Origin: Paramecium primaurelia
Taxonomy: Eukaryota; Ciliophora; Oligohymenophorea; Peniculida; Parameciidae
Length of the DNA: 64,000 nt
NCBI GenBank assembly: GCA_905182975.1
Contig: CAJJDM010000098.1
Span: 186,001-250,000 of the forward strand
Reading direction: 5' to 3'
The notes under the pieces were generated by a model. That model was not told the DNA's origin and searched no databases. It saw only the letters and a list, made by a program, of their open reading frames with translations. The position numbers were made by a program, and so were the translations under genes. How positions within the stretch are numbered: the first letter of the stretch is position 1; each line of letters starts with the position of its first letter. Shown here piece by piece: positions 63,881 through 64,000 of the stretch.

Positions 63881-64000
63881 GCTTTTTACTTTAAAAAATT
63901 ATTAAATAAAAAGATGAAAAATATCAAAAATAATAGTAATTTTAGAAATGCTTTATTTTGATATTTTGCTATTAATTTGAATACAACTATGACAATAATA

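Noticed and set aside
1..64000. Reading the window with the standard genetic code
   Set aside because: It breaks every recognisable gene (H2A, ATE1, TBC domain) at TAA/TAG codons that align with conserved Gln positions. Only TGA behaves as a stop.
1..64000. tRNA, rRNA, snRNA genes or CRISPR arrays
   Set aside because: No stretch with GC-rich cloverleaf arms, conserved rRNA blocks or spaced direct repeats was seen. A tRNAscan or Rfam search would settle this.

Overview
This window reads as macronuclear DNA of a ciliate, most probably a Paramecium species. Three things in the sequence say so. Recognisable proteins (histone H2A, ATG8, ATE1, a TBC-domain GAP, a DHHC acyltransferase, WD40 proteins) read through only if TAA and TAG mean glutamine and TGA is the only stop. 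The genes are interrupted by very short introns (22-32 nt, GT..AG, mostly GTA..TAG, a minority ending AAG). Genes are packed with gaps of 20-70 bp and the DNA is very AT-rich. The species is not determined.

Region 1-25.1 kb is a gene-dense block of 17 protein genes on both strands, largely cellular housekeeping: a VWA protein (cut by the left edge), ATG8, a C2-domain protein, a tandem Coa1-domain mitochondrial protein, a propeller-like protein, peptide deformylase, H2A, arginyl-tRNA-protein transferase ATE1, a coiled-coil/TBC Rab-GAP, an FCP1/SCP-type phosphatase, a CFAP144/FAM183 ciliary protein, a DHHC acyltransferase, a WD40 protein, a protein kinase, a coiled-coil protein and a RAP-domain (FASTK-like) protein. 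Several genes were reconstructed by splicing, with the frame checked across each intron.

Region 25.2-45.3 kb is one uninterrupted minus-strand gene of 20,124 nt (6,707 residues). It has a signal peptide, about 13 cysteine-rich furin/growth-factor-receptor-like clusters spaced roughly every 1.3 kb, one transmembrane segment and a short Gln/Asn-rich tail. Near its middle sits a 1,035-nt minisatellite encoding about 115 Asp/Asn-Pro-Thr tripeptides.

Region 45.3-64 kb is very different: sparse genes, long AT-rich gaps and decaying sequences. It holds a two-gene module, an AIG1/GIMAP-like GTPase fused to a cysteine-rich zinc-finger-like module followed by a coiled-coil protein with traces of G motifs but no good P-loop. 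The module is present twice (46.3-49.6 kb and 54.7-57.4 kb). The second partner gene is broken, and both GTPase genes carry the same palindrome 56-75 bp upstream. Between the copies lie a broken unknown gene, an intact SHIPPO/STPG-repeat gene and a reverse transcriptase relic. Further right are a WD40 gene, a Tc1/mariner-IS630-like transposase relic, a 32-bp palindrome and a possible gene fragment at the edge. The right part therefore looks like a rearranging, transposon-visited region, while the left part is conserved core genome.
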